From Labilithrix sp. (lineage in GTDB: Bacteria > Myxococcota_A > Polyangia > Polyangiales > Polyangiaceae): a stretch of 64,000 nt of DNA. This document shows positions 16,662 through 25,455 of the stretch, one piece after another. Position 1 is the stretch's first letter. Each line of letters starts with the position of its first letter. Under the pieces are notes generated by a model, which searched no databases, was not told where the DNA came from, and was given only the letters and a program-made list of their open reading frames with translations. The translations under genes were made by a program, and so were the position numbers. Location: contig JAHBWA010000006.1 of assembly GCA_019637195.1 (NCBI GenBank), positions 62,001 through 126,000 on the forward strand. The letters are read 5' to 3'.

Positions 16662-19001
16662 ATGCGATCGATCTTTGGGCGGGCCTCGATCCCGTTCGCC
16701 GCGCTGCTTCTCGTCTCACTCTCCGCGCCGTCGGCCGCGTCTGCGAGCCCGTCGGACGCCGTCGTCACGCGCAACGGCGCGCCGTGGATCCTGCTCGGTG
16801 GTCGCTACGCGGGCCCGAAGACCGACGACGTAGAGGCGCGCGCGCGCGCGATCGTCGCGGCGCGCGCGAAGGCGTCGCCGGTCACGATCGTCGCCGACGG
16901 CGTCGATCGCTTCGCCGACGGCGAGACGATCGTCCGCTACGCGCAGACGCACCGCGGGCTGCCGGTGATCGGCCGCGGCGCGTCCGTCCGCCTCTCGTCC
17001 GCCGGTCAGCCGATCGCGACGGTGCTCGATCTCGAGCCCGAGCTCCCGGCGCGCGTCGACGCCGTCGTCTCGCCCGCGGCTGCGGCGGCTGTCGCGACGC
17101 AGCGCATGCCGCTCGGCGCGCGCGCGAAGGACGCGCACCTCGTCGTGTGGCCCACGCTCGATCGCGGCGCGCGGCTCGCCTACGCGGTCGTGCCCGTCGT
17201 CCCCCCGGGGATCCCGACCCGCCCGCGCGTCATCGTGGACGCCGAGACGAGCGAGGTCCTCGAGGCGCGTGACCTCGTCACGTTCGCGCGCGCGAACATG
17301 TACCAGTTCAACCCGACGAAGACCCCGACGCCGTCGCTCGTCGAGCTGTCTTTGCCCACCTCCGGCGCGACGCTCTCGAACGCGTTCATCGAGGCGACCA
17401 ACTGCGTCGACAACAAGACGGTGAAGCCCGTCGACATGTTCGGCTTCAACCTGAACGTGCACATCTGCGATCTGATCCAGACGGCCGCGCCCAACGACGA
17501 CGGCGACTTCCTCTACCAGCCGTCCGACGTCCCCGGGAGCGCGGAGGCGCGACGGGACGAGTTCTCCGAAGTGTCGATCTACGTCCACGCGGCGAAGGCC
17601 TACGCCTTCTTCCGCGGCCTCGCGGGCGAGCCGGAGGCGCAGGTCGTCGTCGACAAGCCGCTCCGCCTGGTCGCGAACCTCCAGGTCCCGGCCGGGATGT
17701 CGACCGGGGACCTCGCCAAGGCGGGGAACCCGGACATCCCGCTCGAGACCTTCCAGAACGCGTTCTTCTCGCCGGCGGGCGGCGGCCTCGGTCAGGTGTT
17801 CCAGCAGCTCTACGGCTTCGACACGGGCGCGCTGTGGTTCGGCCAGGGCCCGAAGCGCGACTACGCCTACGACGGCGACGTCGTCTACCACGAGTTCGGT
17901 CACGCGGTCGTCGACGCCACGCTCAAGCTCGGCGCGTGGCACCTCGACGCGCGCGGCGCGACCGCCGCTCCCGGCGCGATGAACGAGGCTTTGTCCGACT
18001 ACTTCTCGTCCGCGATCACTGGCGATCCGGACGTCGGCGAGTACGCGGCCGCCGACCTCGGCGCGGCCGACGGCAGCGTCATTCGCACCCTCGCCAACGA
18101 GGACGCGTGCCCCACCGCGGTCACGGGCGCGGTCCACTTCGACTCGACCCTCTTCTCGGGTGGGCTCTGGCAGGCGCGGCAGTCGCTCCCCCAGGCCTCG
18201 CGCGACAAGTTCGACGCCGCCCTCTACAAGGCGATGCGCGCGAACCCCGGCAACGGCGATCTCGGGTACGACGACCTCACGAACCTCTTCCTCTCGACGT
18301 TGAAGACCGACCTCCCGCAGGGCCACGCGGCGCTCGAGAAGGCGATGACCGAGCGCGGCGTCCTGCCCACGTGCGACCGCGTCCTCACGTTCGAGCGCGC
18401 GAAGATCTCGTCGCCCGACAAGCGCAGCGGCTTCGTCGCGCCGGGCAAGCAGCTCGTCAACGTGAAGGGCACCGCGCCCGGCGTCATCCAGGTGCGCGCG
18501 GCGCTCCCGCCGAACACGGCCGCCGTCAAGGTGTCGTTCATCGCGCGCGCCGGCGGCGGCGGCGGCGGGAGCCCGTTCGGCGGCAACGCCAAGCCGTTCG
18601 CGCCCGTTGTCCTCGCCAAGCTCGGCGCGCCGATCACCTGGGACGCGAAATCGAAGGACGGGCACGACGCCGACGTCAAGGCCGCGGCCGCGTCCGCCAG
18701 CGGGAGCACGTCGGCGACGATCGAGCTCCCGGAGGGCACCACGGCCGACTCGATTTACGTGCAGATCGCCAGTACTGGCGACGACAGCGGCGCCTACGAC
18801 GACGTCTCTCTTACGTTCAGCGCGCGCGACGGCGTCGGCGAGGGGGACGTCCCGCCGCCCGACGACGCCGTGACCGTCACCACGACCGAGACCGGCTGCA
18901 GCGCTTCGCCGAGCAGTACGCGCGCGGCCGTCTTCCCGGGGCTCCTCGCGGCCTTCGCCGCGCTCACGGCCTGGCGGCGTCGGCGTTCTACCGCGCGATA
19001 G
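16662..19001 (+). CDS. Secreted zinc metalloprotease with MYXO-CTERM-like tail
   Basis: 779 residues; the ATG follows an AGGGAGGA site. A cleavable signal peptide (residues 1-28, ending SAASA) and an FTP-like propeptide region (about 50-200) precede the catalytic part. The zinc motif HEFGH is at residues 410-414, and GAMNEALSDYFSS about 35 residues later supplies the third ligand (ExxxD), the arrangement of thermolysin- and fungalysin-like gluzincins. The C-terminus has Thr-Glu-Thr-Gly-Cys-Ser, a hydrophobic helix and an Arg-rich end (AWRRRRSTAR), as in MYXO-CTERM sorting tails, where the Cys is thought to be processed for surface attachment. It probably acts in extracellular protein digestion or surface remodelling. 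Confidence 0.9.
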   Translation: MRSIFGRASIPFAALLLVSLSAPSAASASPSDAVVTRNGAPWILLGGRYAGPKTDDVEARARAIVAARAKASPVTIVADGVDRFADGETIVRYAQTHRGLPVIGRGASVRLSSAGQPIATVLDLEPELPARVDAVVSPAAAAAVATQRMPLGARAKDAHLVVWPTLDRGARLAYAVVPVVPPGIPTRPRVIVDAETSEVLEARDLVTFARANMYQFNPTKTPTPSLVELSLPTSGATLSNAFIEATNCVDNKTVKPVDMFGFNLNVHICDLIQTAAPNDDGDFLYQPSDVPGSAEARRDEFSEVSIYVHAAKAYAFFRGLAGEPEAQVVVDKPLRLVANLQVPAGMSTGDLAKAGNPDIPLETFQNAFFSPAGGGLGQVFQQLYGFDTGALWFGQGPKRDYAYDGDVVYHEFGHAVVDATLKLGAWHLDARGATAAPGAMNEALSDYFSSAITGDPDVGEYAAADLGAADGSVIRTLANEDACPTAVTGAVHFDSTLFSGGLWQARQSLPQASRDKFDAALYKAMRANPGNGDLGYDDLTNLFLSTLKTDLPQGHAALEKAMTERGVLPTCDRVLTFERAKISSPDKRSGFVAPGKQLVNVKGTAPGVIQVRAALPPNTAAVKVSFIARAGGGGGGSPFGGNAKPFAPVVLAKLGAPITWDAKSKDGHDADVKAAAASASGSTSATIELPEGTTADSIYVQIASTGDDSGAYDDVSLTFSARDGVGEGDVPPPDDAVTVTTTETGCSASPSSTRAAVFPGLLAAFAALTAWRRRRSTAR

Positions 19002-19220
19002 TGACGATCCTTCCTCCGCCCACGGCCGAGATCGGTCGGTCGTGGACGAAGGCGGACTCCCCCTCGCGCGCGGGCGCCCGCCAGCAGGCAAAAACAGGAA
19101 AGCGGGCGCGCGCCGGGGTTTGCCTCGCGGGCGTGGCCGTTCTACCGTTCCCGCCGATGCGCGGCGGAGGTCGAGAGTGATCCGCGCCGCGGGGCCGCCG
19201 GTCGGCCGGAGGAGCGAGCT

Positions 19221-20096
19221 TTGAACCCGTTCGTCGAGACCCGCTACATCGTCCAGCGCGAGCTGCGAAAGAGCTTCCGGAGCATCAAGGGGATCATCCT
19301 GTCGGTGCTGACCATCGCGGGAGGCGGCGGCCTCGCGTTGCTCTTCGCGCAGTCGGACGACATCCGCGAGAGGCGGCTTCACGAGAAAGAGATCTCCCCC
19401 GAGGTGCTCGTCGAGGCGAAGAAGAAGCTCTTCGGCTGGTGGTTCATGGACCAGCCGACGGGCGATCACGTCGGCAACGCGCCCGGGCTCTTGTTCTTCC
19501 TCTTCGCGGTGTCGCTGGTCCTCATGCCGGCGGTGGTCCTCATCCTCGGCTTCGACTCGGTGTCCGCCGAGCGGCAGCACAAGACGGTGCGCTACTGGAC
19601 GGTCCGCTCGCGCCGGAGCTCGTACATCATCGGGAAGTGGCTCGGTCTCTGGGCCACCTGCGCGATCGTCGCGTTCGGGATGCACGCCCTCATCTGGATC
19701 GTGTGCACGGTGCGCGGGGAGGCGCCGGTCGCGCAGATCCTGAGCTGGGGCGTTCGGTTCTGGCTCGCGTCGATGCCCATCCTCGGCATGTGGTGCGCCG
19801 TGTCGGTCTTCATCAGCTCGCTGCTCCGCATCCCGATCCTCGCGCTCCTCACGACGGGCGGCGTCTTCTTCGTGTGGTGGCTCGTCTACTTCCCGTTCTG
19901 GGTCGGCGCGCACGGCGACCCGGAGCTGGGCGCGACCTCGCCGACGCCGATCCTCTACATTTTCCCGAACTTCTACGACCGCTTCATCCTCTCTCCGCAG
20001 GTGGGGCCGTTCCTCACGGGGCTCGCGGTCTGCTTCGGGTTCGCGGCGGCGATGCTCGCCGCCAGCAGCGCGCTCTTCGCCAAGAGGGACGTCTGA
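19221..20096 (+). CDS. ABC-2 type transporter permease
   Basis: 291 residues from a TTG start preceded by GGAGGAG. Six hydrophobic segments are visible (near residues 23-43, 88-113, 135-162, 172-195, 200-222 and 262-285), with a short periplasmic loop containing many charges after the first. This is the layout of ABC-2 permeases of export systems. The stop overlaps the next start as TGATG, so permease and ATPase are translationally coupled and form one exporter. The substrate is unknown; no accessory protein lies alongside. Confidence 0.87.
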   Translation: MNPFVETRYIVQRELRKSFRSIKGIILSVLTIAGGGGLALLFAQSDDIRERRLHEKEISPEVLVEAKKKLFGWWFMDQPTGDHVGNAPGLLFFLFAVSLVLMPAVVLILGFDSVSAERQHKTVRYWTVRSRRSSYIIGKWLGLWATCAIVAFGMHALIWIVCTVRGEAPVAQILSWGVRFWLASMPILGMWCAVSVFISSLLRIPILALLTTGGVFFVWWLVYFPFWVGAHGDPELGATSPTPILYIFPNFYDRFILSPQVGPFLTGLAVCFGFAAAMLAASSALFAKRDV

Positions 20097-21229
20097 TGTC
20101 GACGGAAGAGAACGTCACGGCCGAGGCGAAGCCCGGCCCCGCGTCCACCCCGCCCGCGCCCGAGCCGGCCGCCGCGCCCGAGCCGGTGGCAGCTGCCGCC
20201 GAGCCGGTGGCAGCTGCCGCCGAGCCGCCCGCACCGGCGCTCGCGGCGCCGACCGGCTACGTCCCGGCGCCGCTCGAGAAGGCGTCGAAGACGCGCCGCA
20301 AGAAGAAGGACGTCGAGATCGCGATCCGCCTCACCAAGATCACGAAGCGCTTCGGCGTGAAGACCGCGGTCGACCAGGTCTCGCTCAAGGTGAAGGCGGG
20401 CTCGGTCTACGGGCTCATCGGCCCGAACGGCGCCGGCAAGACCACCACGTTCTCGATGCTCGCCGGCTTCCTCCGCCCGACCGACGGCGCCATCGAGGTG
20501 CTGGGCTACGAGCCGACGCAGATCGACGAGCTCCGCTCGCGGCTCGGCGTCCTCCCGCAGGACGCGCTCCTGCCGCCGTGGGACAAGGTCGGCGAGTTCC
20601 TGATGCACATGGCGCAGCTCCAGGACGTCCCGGCCGATCGCGTCGAGGCCGAGGCCCGCGAGGTCCTCGAAGAGGTCGACGGAAGGGAGTGGTGGAACCT
20701 CCGCTGCGGGCAGCTCTCGCACGGCATGGCCAAGCGCGTTCAGCTCGCGCAGGCGCTGCTCGGCGATCCGGAGATCGTCCTGCTCGACGAGCCGACGGCG
20801 GGGCTCGATCCGCGCGTCGCCTACGAGGTCCGTCAGCTCATCAAGCGGCGGAAGGGTCGCTGCACGCTCGTCGTCTCGAGCCACAACCTCCAGGAGCTCG
20901 AGGAGATCTGCGACGCCGCGTGCATCCTCGACCGGGGCCGCGTCGTCGCGAGCGGCTCGATCTCGGAGCTCACGGCCGCGAGCGAGGAGGTGCGCATCAA
21001 GCTCGGCGCCGGCCCCGCGCCGATCGCCGTGGTGCGCGAGCTGCCGATGGTCAAGCGCGTCGAGTTCGACGAGGAGCGCCGCGAGCTCGTCGTCTACTTC
21101 GACCGCGGCCACGTCGACGCCGAGACCGTGATCGGCCACGTGCTCTGGGCCCTGCTCCAGAACCAGGCGCGCATCAGCGGCGTCACGAAGGGCAAGGGCC
21201 TCGAGCAGCGCGTCATGGAGCTGACCTGA
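20096..21229 (+). CDS. ABC transporter ATP-binding protein
   Basis: 377 residues. An unusual N-terminal extension of about 70 residues, rich in Ala, Pro and Glu with a duplicated EPVAAAA unit and a basic KTRRKKKD patch, precedes a normal ABC ATPase: Walker A GPNGAGKTT, signature LSHGMAKRV (His in place of the second Gly of LSGGQ), Walker B IVLLDEPTAGLDP and the switch His in SSHNLQEL. A C-terminal domain of about 80 residues resembles those of export ATPases. It energises the permease encoded just upstream. The extension may be a flexible or protein-binding arm. Confidence 0.9.
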   Translation: MSTEENVTAEAKPGPASTPPAPEPAAAPEPVAAAAEPVAAAAEPPAPALAAPTGYVPAPLEKASKTRRKKKDVEIAIRLTKITKRFGVKTAVDQVSLKVKAGSVYGLIGPNGAGKTTTFSMLAGFLRPTDGAIEVLGYEPTQIDELRSRLGVLPQDALLPPWDKVGEFLMHMAQLQDVPADRVEAEAREVLEEVDGREWWNLRCGQLSHGMAKRVQLAQALLGDPEIVLLDEPTAGLDPRVAYEVRQLIKRRKGRCTLVVSSHNLQELEEICDAACILDRGRVVASGSISELTAASEEVRIKLGAGPAPIAVVRELPMVKRVEFDEERRELVVYFDRGHVDAETVIGHVLWALLQNQARISGVTKGKGLEQRVMELT

Positions 21230-21259
21230 GCGCGTAGCGCCTGCGCGCCCGCCTCCCTC

Positions 21260-21293
21260 GAAGCCCCGCCGTCCTCGCGGACGACGGGGCTTC
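21260..21293 (+). terminator. Strong hairpin after the ABC operon
   Basis: GAAGCCCCG pairs with CGGGGCTTC and, after one mismatch, CGTCC with GGACG around a 4-nt loop. It lies 30 bases after the ATPase stop. There is no T-tract, so it may stop transcription weakly or protect the 3' end of the mRNA. Confidence 0.5.
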
Positions 21294-21355
21294 GGCGCTG
21301 TGGCGTCCGGCGCCTGCGAGGACGCGGGCCGTCCGCCGCGCGGCGGCGCCGCCCG

Positions 21356-21462
21356 AGCGCGGCCGTGCGTTCAGCGCGGCCCCGGCGCTCCCAGCGCGCC
21401 CTCGTGGTCCCAGCGCGGCCCTGTCGCTTCCAGCGCGGCCGTGGCGGCTCGCAGCGCGGCCG
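21356..21462. repeat. Six phased copies of AGCGCGGCC upstream of the MFE-2 gene
   Basis: AGCGCGGCC or a one-base variant occurs at 21356, 21373, 21393, 21412, 21432 and 21453. Spacings are 17, 20, 19, 20 and 21 bases, close to two helical turns, and the last copy ends 8 bases before the -35 element at 21469. They could be activator sites on one face of the helix or a short minisatellite. Confidence 0.7.
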
Positions 21463-21468
21463 TGGCCC

Positions 21469-21497
21469 TTGACGGCTTCCCGCTCGACCCCGATAGT
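21469..21497 (+). promoter_or_regulatory. Sigma-70-type promoter of the beta-oxidation genes
   Basis: TTGACG (21469-21474), a 17-base spacer and GATAGT (21492-21497) lie about 40 bases before the ATG at 21536. Spacing is ideal and the hexamers match consensus at five and four positions. It is the best promoter seen in the window. Confidence 0.55.
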
Positions 21498-21535
21498 TCG
21501 CACGCTAAACTTTTAGCTCTCACGGAGTCACCACC

Positions 21536-24154
21536 ATGTCGGATCTGCGTTTTGACGGGCGCGTCGCCATCGTCACCGGTGCGGGAAACGGTCTCGGTCG
21601 CTCTCACGCGCTCCTGCTCGCGTCGCGCGGCGCCCGCGTCGTCGTCAACGACCTCGGCGGCGGCGCGACCGGCGCCGGCAAGTCGAGCTCGGCGGCGGAC
21701 AAGGTCGTCGAGGAGATCAAGGCCGCCGGCGGCGAGGCCGTCGCGAACTACGACTCGGTCGAGGACGGCGACAAGATCGTCCAGACCGCGCTCGACACGT
21801 GGAAGCGCATCGACATCGTCGTCAACAACGCGGGCATCCTCCGCGACACGTCGTTCAAGAAGCTCAGCGACGAGGACTGGGACCTCATCTATCGCGTGCA
21901 CGTCCGCGGCAGCTACAAGGTCACCAAGGCGGCGTGGGACCACATGCAGGAGGCCGGCTTCGGCCGCGTCATCTTCACCGCCAGCGCCGCGGGCATCTAC
22001 GGCAACTTCGGCCAGGCCAACTACGCGATGGCGAAGCTCGGCCTCGTGGGCTTCTCGAACACCCTCGCGATCGAGGGCAAGAAGAAGAACGTCCTCGTCA
22101 ACACGATCGCGCCGATCGCGGGCTCGCGCCTCACGGAGACCATCCTCCCGAAGAACATCACCGACGCGCTCAAGCCCGAGTATGTCTCGCCGCTCGTCGC
22201 GTGGCTCGCGCACGAGAGCTGCGAGGAGACCGGCGGCCTCTTCGAGGTCGGCGGCGGCCTCTACGCGAAGCTCCGCTGGGAGCGCACCGAGGGCAAGCTC
22301 TTCAAGCTCGGGCGCGAGATCAAGCCGGAGCAAATCAAGAAGAGCTGGGGCGTCATCACCGACTTCGGAAAGTCGACCCACCCGGCGAACATCAACGACT
22401 CGATGGGGCCGATCCTCGGCAACCTCGAGTCGAAGGCGCTCGGCGGCAACGACCTCATCGACGTCGACGCCGCGCTCGGCTTCGAGATGCCGCCGCAGAG
22501 GTCGCAGTACGACGAGAAGGACCTGACGCTCTACGCGCTCGGCGTCGGCGCCGGCGCGAACCCGCTCGACGCCGGCGAGCTGCAGTACGTCTACGAGAAC
22601 GCGCCCGATTTCCGCGCGCTGCCGACCTTCGGCGTGGTGCCGGCGCTCGGCATGGTCTTCGAGTCGCTCAAGCGCGGCGAGAACGCGCCGGGCATGAACT
22701 ACGGCTTCGACCGCATCCTCCACGGCGAGCAGCTCACCGAGCTCCGCCGCCCGCTCCCGCCGAGCGCGAAGCTCACGCACAAGGCGAAGATCAAGGAGAT
22801 CTGGGACAAGGGCAAAGGCGCGGTCGTCGTGACGGCGATCACGTCCTACGACGAGGACGGCAACGAGCTCATCTACAACGAGCTCTCCACATTCGTGCGC
22901 GGCGCCGGCGGCTGGGGCGGCGAGCGCGGTCCGTCCGCGGAGATCAACGTCCCGCCGAACCGCGCGCCCGACGCGACCGTCGAGGAGACGATCAGCCCGT
23001 CGCAGGCGCTGCTCTACCGCCTCTCCGGCGACATCAACCCGCTCCACGCGGACCCGGGCTTCGCGAAGGCCTTCGGCTTCGACAAGCCGATCCTCCACGG
23101 GCTCTGCACGTTCGGCTACGCCGCGCGGCACGTCATCAAGGCGTTTTCGAACAACGACCCGCGCTTCTTCAAGAGCATCAAGGTCCGCTTCTCGGACAGC
23201 GTGTTCCCCGGCGAGACGCTCGTGACCGAGATGTGGAAGGAGAAGGGCGACGGCGGCGACAAGATCGTCTTCCGCTGCAAGGTGAAGGAGCGCGACCGGA
23301 CGGTGATCTCCAACGCGGCGATCGATCTCTACAAGGAGATCCCGAAGGCGCCGGAGAAGAAGAAGCCGGCGGCCGCTCCGGCAGCGGCGGCGGGCGCGGC
23401 GCCGTCGGGCGAGGCGACGAGCGCGGAGGCGTTCGCGGTGATCGGCGACTTCATCGCGCAGAACGGCTCGCTCGCGAGCGAGGTGGGCAAGACGTTCCTG
23501 TTCAAGCTGTCGGATCCGGACAGCGCGTGGACGGTGGACCTGAAGAACGGCAAGGGCTCGGTGGCGTCGGGCGGTGACAAGGCCGACTGCGTGCTCGAGC
23601 TGTCGGACGCGGACTTCCGGGCGATGGTCGCGGGCAAGGCCGACCCGATGAAGCTGTGGACGGACAAGAAGCTGAAGATCGGCGGCGACGTGATGGCGTC
23701 GCAGAAGCTGATGTTCCTGAAGAAGATCGATCCGAAGCGCGCGCAGGAGGTCGTCGCGAAGCTGCGCGGCGCCGGCGGCTCCAGCGGTGCGGCGCCGGCG
23801 GCGGGCGCGGCGAAGGCCGGCGGCTCCGGCGGCGCGGCCAAGCCGTCCGCGGCGCCGGCGATCGTCGAGGCGCTCGGCGAGCGCCTCGCGAAGACGCCGA
23901 ACCTCGCCAAGGAGGTCGGCGCGAAGGTGGCGCTCGTGGTCGGCGACCACGCGTGGCTGCTCGATCTGACCGGCGCGGGCGCGATCGCCGAGGGCAAGGG
24001 CGCCGCGGACGTGACGCTCACGCTCGGTGACGACGACCTCGCCGCGCTCGCGAAGGGCGAGAGCTTGCGCGAGCTCTATCAGCACGGGCGCGTTCGCATC
24101 GACGGCGACCCGCGCGTCGCTCACAAGTTGAACTTCTGGAAGGGCCTCGTCTGA
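21536..24154 (+). CDS. Multifunctional beta-oxidation enzyme (MFE-2 type) with two SCP2 domains
   Basis: 872 residues. Homologue of peroxisomal multifunctional enzyme type 2. Residues 1-290 are a 3-hydroxyacyl-CoA dehydrogenase of the SDR fold (TGAGNGLG, NNAG, catalytic Ser in TASAAG and Tyr/Lys in ANYAMAK). Residues about 320-600 are a double hot-dog 2-enoyl-CoA hydratase with the signature GDINPLHADPGF and FDKPILHGLCTFG near residue 500, which closely resembles the vertebrate enzyme and keeps its catalytic Asp and His. Two sterol-carrier-protein-2-like domains follow (about 635-745 and 780-870) after Ala/Pro linkers; most eukaryotic MFE-2 proteins have one. Together with the thiolase gene 30 bases downstream it would hydrate, oxidise and cleave acyl-CoAs, possibly branched or sterol-side-chain types. 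Confidence 0.92.
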   Translation: MSDLRFDGRVAIVTGAGNGLGRSHALLLASRGARVVVNDLGGGATGAGKSSSAADKVVEEIKAAGGEAVANYDSVEDGDKIVQTALDTWKRIDIVVNNAGILRDTSFKKLSDEDWDLIYRVHVRGSYKVTKAAWDHMQEAGFGRVIFTASAAGIYGNFGQANYAMAKLGLVGFSNTLAIEGKKKNVLVNTIAPIAGSRLTETILPKNITDALKPEYVSPLVAWLAHESCEETGGLFEVGGGLYAKLRWERTEGKLFKLGREIKPEQIKKSWGVITDFGKSTHPANINDSMGPILGNLESKALGGNDLIDVDAALGFEMPPQRSQYDEKDLTLYALGVGAGANPLDAGELQYVYENAPDFRALPTFGVVPALGMVFESLKRGENAPGMNYGFDRILHGEQLTELRRPLPPSAKLTHKAKIKEIWDKGKGAVVVTAITSYDEDGNELIYNELSTFVRGAGGWGGERGPSAEINVPPNRAPDATVEETISPSQALLYRLSGDINPLHADPGFAKAFGFDKPILHGLCTFGYAARHVIKAFSNNDPRFFKSIKVRFSDSVFPGETLVTEMWKEKGDGGDKIVFRCKVKERDRTVISNAAIDLYKEIPKAPEKKKPAAAPAAAAGAAPSGEATSAEAFAVIGDFIAQNGSLASEVGKTFLFKLSDPDSAWTVDLKNGKGSVASGGDKADCVLELSDADFRAMVAGKADPMKLWTDKKLKIGGDVMASQKLMFLKKIDPKRAQEVVAKLRGAGGSSGAAPAAGAAKAGGSGGAAKPSAAPAIVEALGERLAKTPNLAKEVGAKVALVVGDHAWLLDLTGAGAIAEGKGAADVTLTLGDDDLAALAKGESLRELYQHGRVRIDGDPRVAHKLNFWKGLV

Positions 24155-24184
24155 GCCCGGCGGACGACGAAAAGGAGCAAGACC

Positions 24185-25366
24185 ATGACCCGTAGAGTGA
24201 ATGTCATCGGCGTCGGCATGACGAAGTTCCAGAAGCCGGGCGCCAGCGACGAGTACAACGTGATGGCGGTGAAGGCGGCGCGCGCGGCCCTCGAGGACGC
24301 GAAGGTCGACTTCAAGGACGTGGAGTCGGCGTACTGCGGCTACGTCTACGGCGACTCCACGTGCGGCCAGCGCTCGGTCTACGAGCTCGGCCTCACGGGG
24401 ATCCCCGTCTTCAACGTGAACAACAACTGCTCGACCGGCTCCACCGCGCTCATGCTCGCGACGCAGGCGATCGCGGGCGGCCTCTACGAGTGCGTCCTCG
24501 CGCTCGGCTTCGAGAAGATGGAGAAGGGCGCGCTCGGCTCGAAGTTCACCGATCGGACGAACCCGCTCGAGTGGCAAGCGAACCTCATGAGCAAGGTGCA
24601 GGGGTTCAACGCCGCGCCGCCCGCGGCGCAGATGTTCGGCGGCGCCGGGCGCGAGTACCGCTGGAAGTACGGCACGAAGCGCGAGACCTTCGCGAAGGTC
24701 AGCTCGAAGGCGCGCAAGCACGCGGCGAACAACCCGTACGCGATGTTCCAGGAGCAGCTCACCGTCGAGGAGGTCCTCGCCTCGCCCGACGTCTTCGATC
24801 CGCTCACGCGCTACCAGTGCTGCCCGCCGACCTGCGGCGCCGCGGCGGCGATCCTCTGCTCCGACGAGTTCGCGAAGAAGCACGGCATCACGAAGCCCGT
24901 GTGGATCGCGGCGCAGAGCATGACGACCGACTACGAGTCCTCCTTCAAGGAGGACTCGATGATCAAGATGGTCGGCTTCGACATGGCGCGCGAGTGCGCG
25001 AACAAGGTCTACGAGCAGGCCGGCCTCGGTCCGAAAGACGTGCAGGTCGTCGAGCTGCACGACTGCTTCACCACGAACGAGGTCCTCACCTACGAGGCGC
25101 TCGGCTTCGCCAAGGAGGGTGAGGCCGAGAAGATGATCGACGACGGCGACAACACCTACGGCGGCAAGTGGGTCACGAACCCGTCGGGCGGTCTGCTCTC
25201 GAAGGGCCACCCGCTCGGGGCCACCGGCCTCGCGCAGTGCACCGAGCTCGTCTGGCAGCTCCGCGGGACCGCCGACAAGCGTCAGGTCCCCGGCGCGAAG
25301 GTGGCGCTCCAGCACAACCTCGGCCTCGGCGGCGCCTGCGTCATCACGATGTACCGCGCCGACTGA
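24185..25366 (+). CDS. SCPx-type lipid-transfer thiolase
   Basis: 393 residues; the ATG follows AAAAGGAG. A thiolase of the sterol carrier protein x class: the acyl-accepting Cys82 is in [13 protein letters not shown], a block very like that of animal SCPx, and the second-half motifs HDCF and GHPLGATG supply the other active-site residues. It lacks a fused SCP2 domain, but two such domains are on the preceding gene's product. It would perform the last, thiolytic step of a peroxisome-like beta-oxidation round. Both genes are probably transcribed from the promoter at 21469. Confidence 0.92.
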   Translation: MTRRVNVIGVGMTKFQKPGASDEYNVMAVKAARAALEDAKVDFKDVESAYCGYVYGDSTCGQRSVYELGLTGIPVFNVNNNCSTGSTALMLATQAIAGGLYECVLALGFEKMEKGALGSKFTDRTNPLEWQANLMSKVQGFNAAPPAAQMFGGAGREYRWKYGTKRETFAKVSSKARKHAANNPYAMFQEQLTVEEVLASPDVFDPLTRYQCCPPTCGAAAAILCSDEFAKKHGITKPVWIAAQSMTTDYESSFKEDSMIKMVGFDMARECANKVYEQAGLGPKDVQVVELHDCFTTNEVLTYEALGFAKEGEAEKMIDDGDNTYGGKWVTNPSGGLLSKGHPLGATGLAQCTELVWQLRGTADKRQVPGAKVALQHNLGLGGACVITMYRAD

Positions 25367-25383
25367 TCGGCTGCTCGACGCAG

Positions 25384-25419
25384 AGACGCCGCCGTCGACC
25401 TCGCGTCGCGGCGGCGTCT
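25384..25419. terminator. Bidirectional terminator-like hairpin
   Basis: An 11-bp perfect stem (AGACGCCGCCG / CGGCGGCGTCT) with a 14-nt loop lies between the 3' ends of the thiolase (+) and a lipoprotein gene (-). Short T runs only; called from position and stem strength. Confidence 0.5.
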
Positions 25420-25455
25420 TCGCGTGGGCTCACGGGCGCGTTCGCCCGCGACGGC

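Noticed and set aside
16716..19913. A 1065-codon open frame on the minus strand opposite the metalloprotease
   Set aside because: Low-complexity Arg/Glu/Asp/His composition with no motif; the plus strand codes for a metalloprotease with signal peptide, HEFGH and a sorting tail.
21371..25315. A 1314-codon open frame on the minus strand opposite the beta-oxidation genes
   Set aside because: It is a by-product of high GC content: the plus-strand genes have clear domains, catalytic residues and ribosome-binding sites, while the opposite frame is Arg/Leu/Val-rich with no recognisable motif.
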